From Megalobrama amblycephala (lineage: Eukaryota; Chordata; Actinopteri; Cypriniformes; Xenocyprididae), in the NCBI RefSeq assembly GCF_018812025.1, contig NC_063066.1, positions 12,025,882 through 12,089,881 of the forward strand: a DNA stretch of 64,000 nucleotides, in the 5' to 3' direction. The notes under the pieces are model-generated. The model saw only the letters and a program-made list of their open reading frames with translations. It made no database searches and was not told where the DNA came from. This document shows, one piece after another, positions 60,689 to 64,000 of the stretch (its first letter is position 1; each line of letters starts with the position of its first letter). The position numbers and the translations under genes were made by a program.

Positions 60689-61967
60689 TAGTTTAAGCTG
60701 AAGTAACACTGCCTTGCAATAAACTAGAAGATATTAAATCATTTAACATTCAAAACCACATTACATCAGTGAAAGTTTTTGCTACTATGGTAAATGAGAT
60801 GTTAATACCATATCGGCCGAAGACAACTGAAGTTGAGTGTTTTTTAAATATATACTACAGCGTTGTTGGGTTCAGTGTGGTGTGTGTGTGTGTAGGTACT
60901 GACTCCTACTGCGTACCATATTTGTCCTTCATAGGCCCGGTCATGTCAGTAAATGTTAACCGCAGTGTATACTATGCAATGGCATTGCGTTTCAGAATAT
61001 TCTCACGCTCTGAACGCTATATTGAAATCCTTTTTAGCCATTTCAAGAACTGTCGGTAAAACAGCCATCAGGCTAATGAAGGGCTCTTGAGCATATTAGC
61101 TAATCTTACAAATCAACCTGGCAAATGGAAATTCTTAATGTCTTGAGATGTTCTCTCCCTTTCCCCTTTTCTTTATTTCCCTCATCAGGCACTTTTCCAT
61201 CTTCCTTATAAAAAGTAGTCATCGTAAAGAATTTACACCCACAATAAAGTCTCTTGTCAATACTGCTGGTCTAACATATTAGCAGTACATAAACTGATTT
61301 GTTTAATGGTTTGTGGTTTTGAGTGCACTACTTTGACAAGCAACACTGGAAATATCATAAAAACACTGCATGAAGACAGTAGTGTGTGACAACCCCTGTT
61401 TACAGTAATTGTTTGAATATAATCTATGAAGCAGCACTGTGATTATAATCTGGGTTACATCAATAATCTGTCAAACTACAGCAGTTTTCTGCTTGAGCAA
61501 ACAGAGCTTCTTGTGTATTGAATGGCATCATAATGAAACATACAATTATTTCTTGTGCCCACAGCCTGACATACTAAGTCATATTTAATTGATTCCTTGT
61601 GTGAAACTCAGTTCACCCTTAATGAATCCAAACTGAACAAAAGCAACAATAATTTGTTATGTTGAAGCAATTACCCAGCATGTCAGAGGGTCTAAACTGT
61701 GATAGAAATAGATCTTTCACACCTTCCGTCTTTTGCCAGTATTAGTCAAATCATTGCACTGTACCAAGAAATATGTTGAAAACTAATTACATTTTAGTAA
61801 AATAACTGTTTTATGAGGGCATGAGAAATATTCTGTCAGTTATTTTATATTGTTACTAAGATAAACAAGACATCTCAAAAGACAAATCATCCATGGAAAC
61901 TACTCCAGAGGCAAAAGCAGAAAATAGTTTTATGCACTGCATCCCCTTTAATGATCCAGTTTCAGAA
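60689..61967. other. Single-copy non-coding DNA
   Basis: No gene or transposon ends are recognised. A 96-codon plus-strand frame at 60769-61059 has a GT-rich stretch and no domain. Confidence 0.42.
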
Positions 61968-62192
61968 CACTGTAAAAAAATATTTTCATGATTTATCGCA
62001 ACATTTTTTCTTCTGTCAAATCAACTTAAATAATTAATGTGGTTCAGATGACATAATATTTTGAGTTTCTGTTGATTAAACTAATCGCCTTCTCTGTATT
62101 AACTCAAATATTTAATTTCAATGAACTCAAAATTTTAAGGCAACCAGGAAACTTACTTTTTTAAGCTAAACCAACCATTCTTGTTTATAGTG
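61968..62192 (-). mobile_element. CACTGTAAAA MITE, TTGCCTTAAAATTT subfamily, copy C, inverted
   Basis: Begins CACTGTAAAAAAATATTTTC and reads as the reverse complement of copy A, with CAAATCAACTTAAATAATTA and CAAAATTTTAAGGCAACCAG. It ends TTTATAGTG. It is intact, without the insertion seen in copy B. Confidence 0.88.
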
Positions 62193-63844
62193 AAGTTAAT
62201 ATTGAAATTTAGATACTGATACTCTGAATGCCATTTTAACTAATTGGCTGGTGCATGTGCATCTATTAGACAATTAAATCATACTAACATTACTCAATAG
62301 TTCATCTTTATATTAGATGTATTTCTATGCATCTCGTTATATTTATTAATTTAAAGTGATCATATGCACACCACATCAGGGTCTTATGATGGAGAGGTTT
62401 ATGTGGTTATGAAGTCTTTGAACAGTTTTGCTCGGGTCATTTCAGCCCACACATCAGAGCCCTGTACGATAGTCTTTCAAGTGTCCTTCTACGACGCCAA
62501 AGATGACAACAGCGAATCGATAACGAGGCAGAAATGAAAAGAAGCCGCCGGTCTGCCCCCGAGGCATGAAGATCTTCGAGCGACCCCTTTTTCTGAACTT
62601 TGGGCATTCCTTCGCAGGCTTTTTCAGCGTGAGAAAGCAAAGGCTCCAGCTGCTGCCTGATGAAGGTAAGAACGACGTAAGGACGCGTCGCTCCCACGGA
62701 ACCGTTGTGTTGGATGTGATCGACATTCAATCGATCAAAAAAAATATTATAGGGTTCTTTAACGCACCTTAGGTTTGGATAAGAAACCTTGGCTGTATAT
62801 GGGTAAAACGTTTTTGATAGAATTATTTATCTATATTATTATGGTTCAAGTGATTTTCTAAATAAAGAATAAAAAAGGTCTTTTTGTGGAACCATTTTGG
62901 TTATTATTGTAATTTTTTTTTAAAAAGGATTACGGAAATGAGCACTGTGATTGCTAAATAATTTTCTTAATTAAGCCGTATTAAACGATTACAAAACAGC
63001 TTTAACAAATTATTGAAAAATTATCAAATATTTTAGTAGGCTATTTTGAAGCAACAACTTAAATACACTTTGTGAATTTAGGTTGATTGGAATACTTTTT
63101 CCCAGTCATCTCAATGGCAAAAAAGTGTCCCAATCAACCTGAATTCACCCATATAGCTTCGGAGGTTGAGGGGGTGTGTATAGCGACTACATGCATCTTT
63201 ATTTTATTTGCAAACAAAAAAAAAAGATGCTTATTGGGTTAATTTTTGTTTGATATATTTGTATCACCAGTAGATAACCGTCAGCGTGTAAAATTATAAA
63301 CATGCATGTCATTTTTTAGGCTCCCAGGCCTATTAACGCTGTGACAGAGAGAGTGGGGTATTCCAACACAGGCTTGGGAATTCCCCCATGGCCGAGCGCA
63401 TTAATTACTCGCTTAATGGGTGTATGACCCACAATGTAAAAAACGGATTAGGCGCGTGAAACCTTCGTCCGGTCTGCTTTGCTCGCGTGAGATGCAGATG
63501 GAAAACAGTCCGGTGCACGCGGATCTTTAAAGATCATTTGCATCCAAGCCAGCTGTTCACTTCATTTTTTAAACCTGACCGACACTGTTTAAGCACACAC
63601 ACTTTTCAACACAAGTTAGTATTTTAATTTACAGCAATGTTATAAAAATTACTAAATTTTACATGCTCGATTTATTGTCAGCGGATTATTAGCATCTCAT
63701 CTGCAAATAGGCCTTCTCACTTTTGGATAAAAATAAGTCTAGACTGTCAAGACTACCTGTGCATTAGCTGTAGCCTACAGACCAAATACAATAATTCAAA
63801 ATAGCCTACAATAACTATTTTAAACATTTCGTTCAATTCTGGTA

Positions 63845-63846
<2 letters not shown>
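62193..63846. other. Single-copy DNA with GC-richer exon-like and regulatory-like blocks
   Basis: No gene can be assigned. The block 62430-62735 is GC-richer with CpG and has overlapping open frames: two on the minus strand of 90 to 97 codons, one starting after an acceptor-like TTACCTTCATCAG, and a short plus-strand frame ending at GAAG/GTAAG. I recognise no domain. The block 63300-63560 has complex sequence with TAATTA and GGATTA cores. These are the least repetitive and most CpG-bearing parts of the right end. Confidence 0.35.

Positions 63847-63920
<74 letters not shown>
63847..63920. repeat. (TA)n microsatellite, ~74 bp
   Basis: A long uninterrupted TA run near the right edge of the window. 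Confidence 0.97.
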
Positions 63921-63921
<1 letters not shown>

Positions 63922-64000
63922 TAGTATAGCAGTAGTAGAAAAAAAGTACATTCATTTAAACATTTTTGGATTTCTTAATGTCACTCTATATTTCTGCTGC

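Overview
This window looks like non-coding chromosomal DNA from a teleost fish, most likely a cyprinid (carp, goldfish or zebrafish relative). The base composition is AT-rich, dinucleotide and tetranucleotide microsatellites are long and frequent, and short non-autonomous DNA transposons are dense. Several of these families I recognise from memory as abundant in cyprinids: ends reading TTAAAGGGATAGTTCACCC, TTAAAGGTGCCC, CACTGTAAAA and CAAAAGTTTGGGGTCAG, and a Tc1 transposase relic. I find no convincing host protein-coding exon. Every long open frame is explained by a transposon, a microsatellite or chance, so the window is best read as intergenic sequence or the inside of a large intron. I saw no clear LINE, SINE, LTR element or functional tRNA.

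Layout: 0.6-2.7 kb is a ~2 kb palindrome with a TTAA-flanked transposon in one arm. 3.8-5.2 kb has two MITEs, one a near-perfect ~780 bp foldback. 5.9-7.3 kb is a dead Tc1-like transposon. 9.2-10.5 kb has two more terminal-repeat elements. 10.5-17 kb is mostly single-copy DNA with microsatellites. 17-24.7 kb is a run of MITEs, including a second TTAA element at 23.8 kb. 27.2 kb holds a GATAT satellite. 28.3-29.3 kb is a hAT-like element with a perfect 8-bp target duplication. 31.4-33.6 kb is a stack in which a 1.37 kb TTAA element interrupts an older MITE and carries a short exon-like coding segment with a splice donor. 36.0-37.9 kb is a nest of four elements in three levels. 41.5-42.4 kb is a GATA/GACA (Bkm-type) satellite with a 247-bp higher-order duplication. 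45.8-48.7 kb holds two large foldbacks, one with a hairpin inside. 53.2, 59.7, 60.2 and 62.0 kb carry further MITEs. Single-copy stretches near 13.4, 28.0, 30.7, 40.2, 62.5 and 63.4 kb are candidates for conserved regulatory DNA, but only a cross-species alignment can decide.

The most informative signals are in the mobile DNA. Several families have TTAA at both ends (piggyBac or Kolobok-type targets). In two cases the empty target can be read within the window. Three copies of one TTAA family keep the same octamer plus TTACGTAA palindrome plus splice-donor module, with a TATA-like box in two of them.
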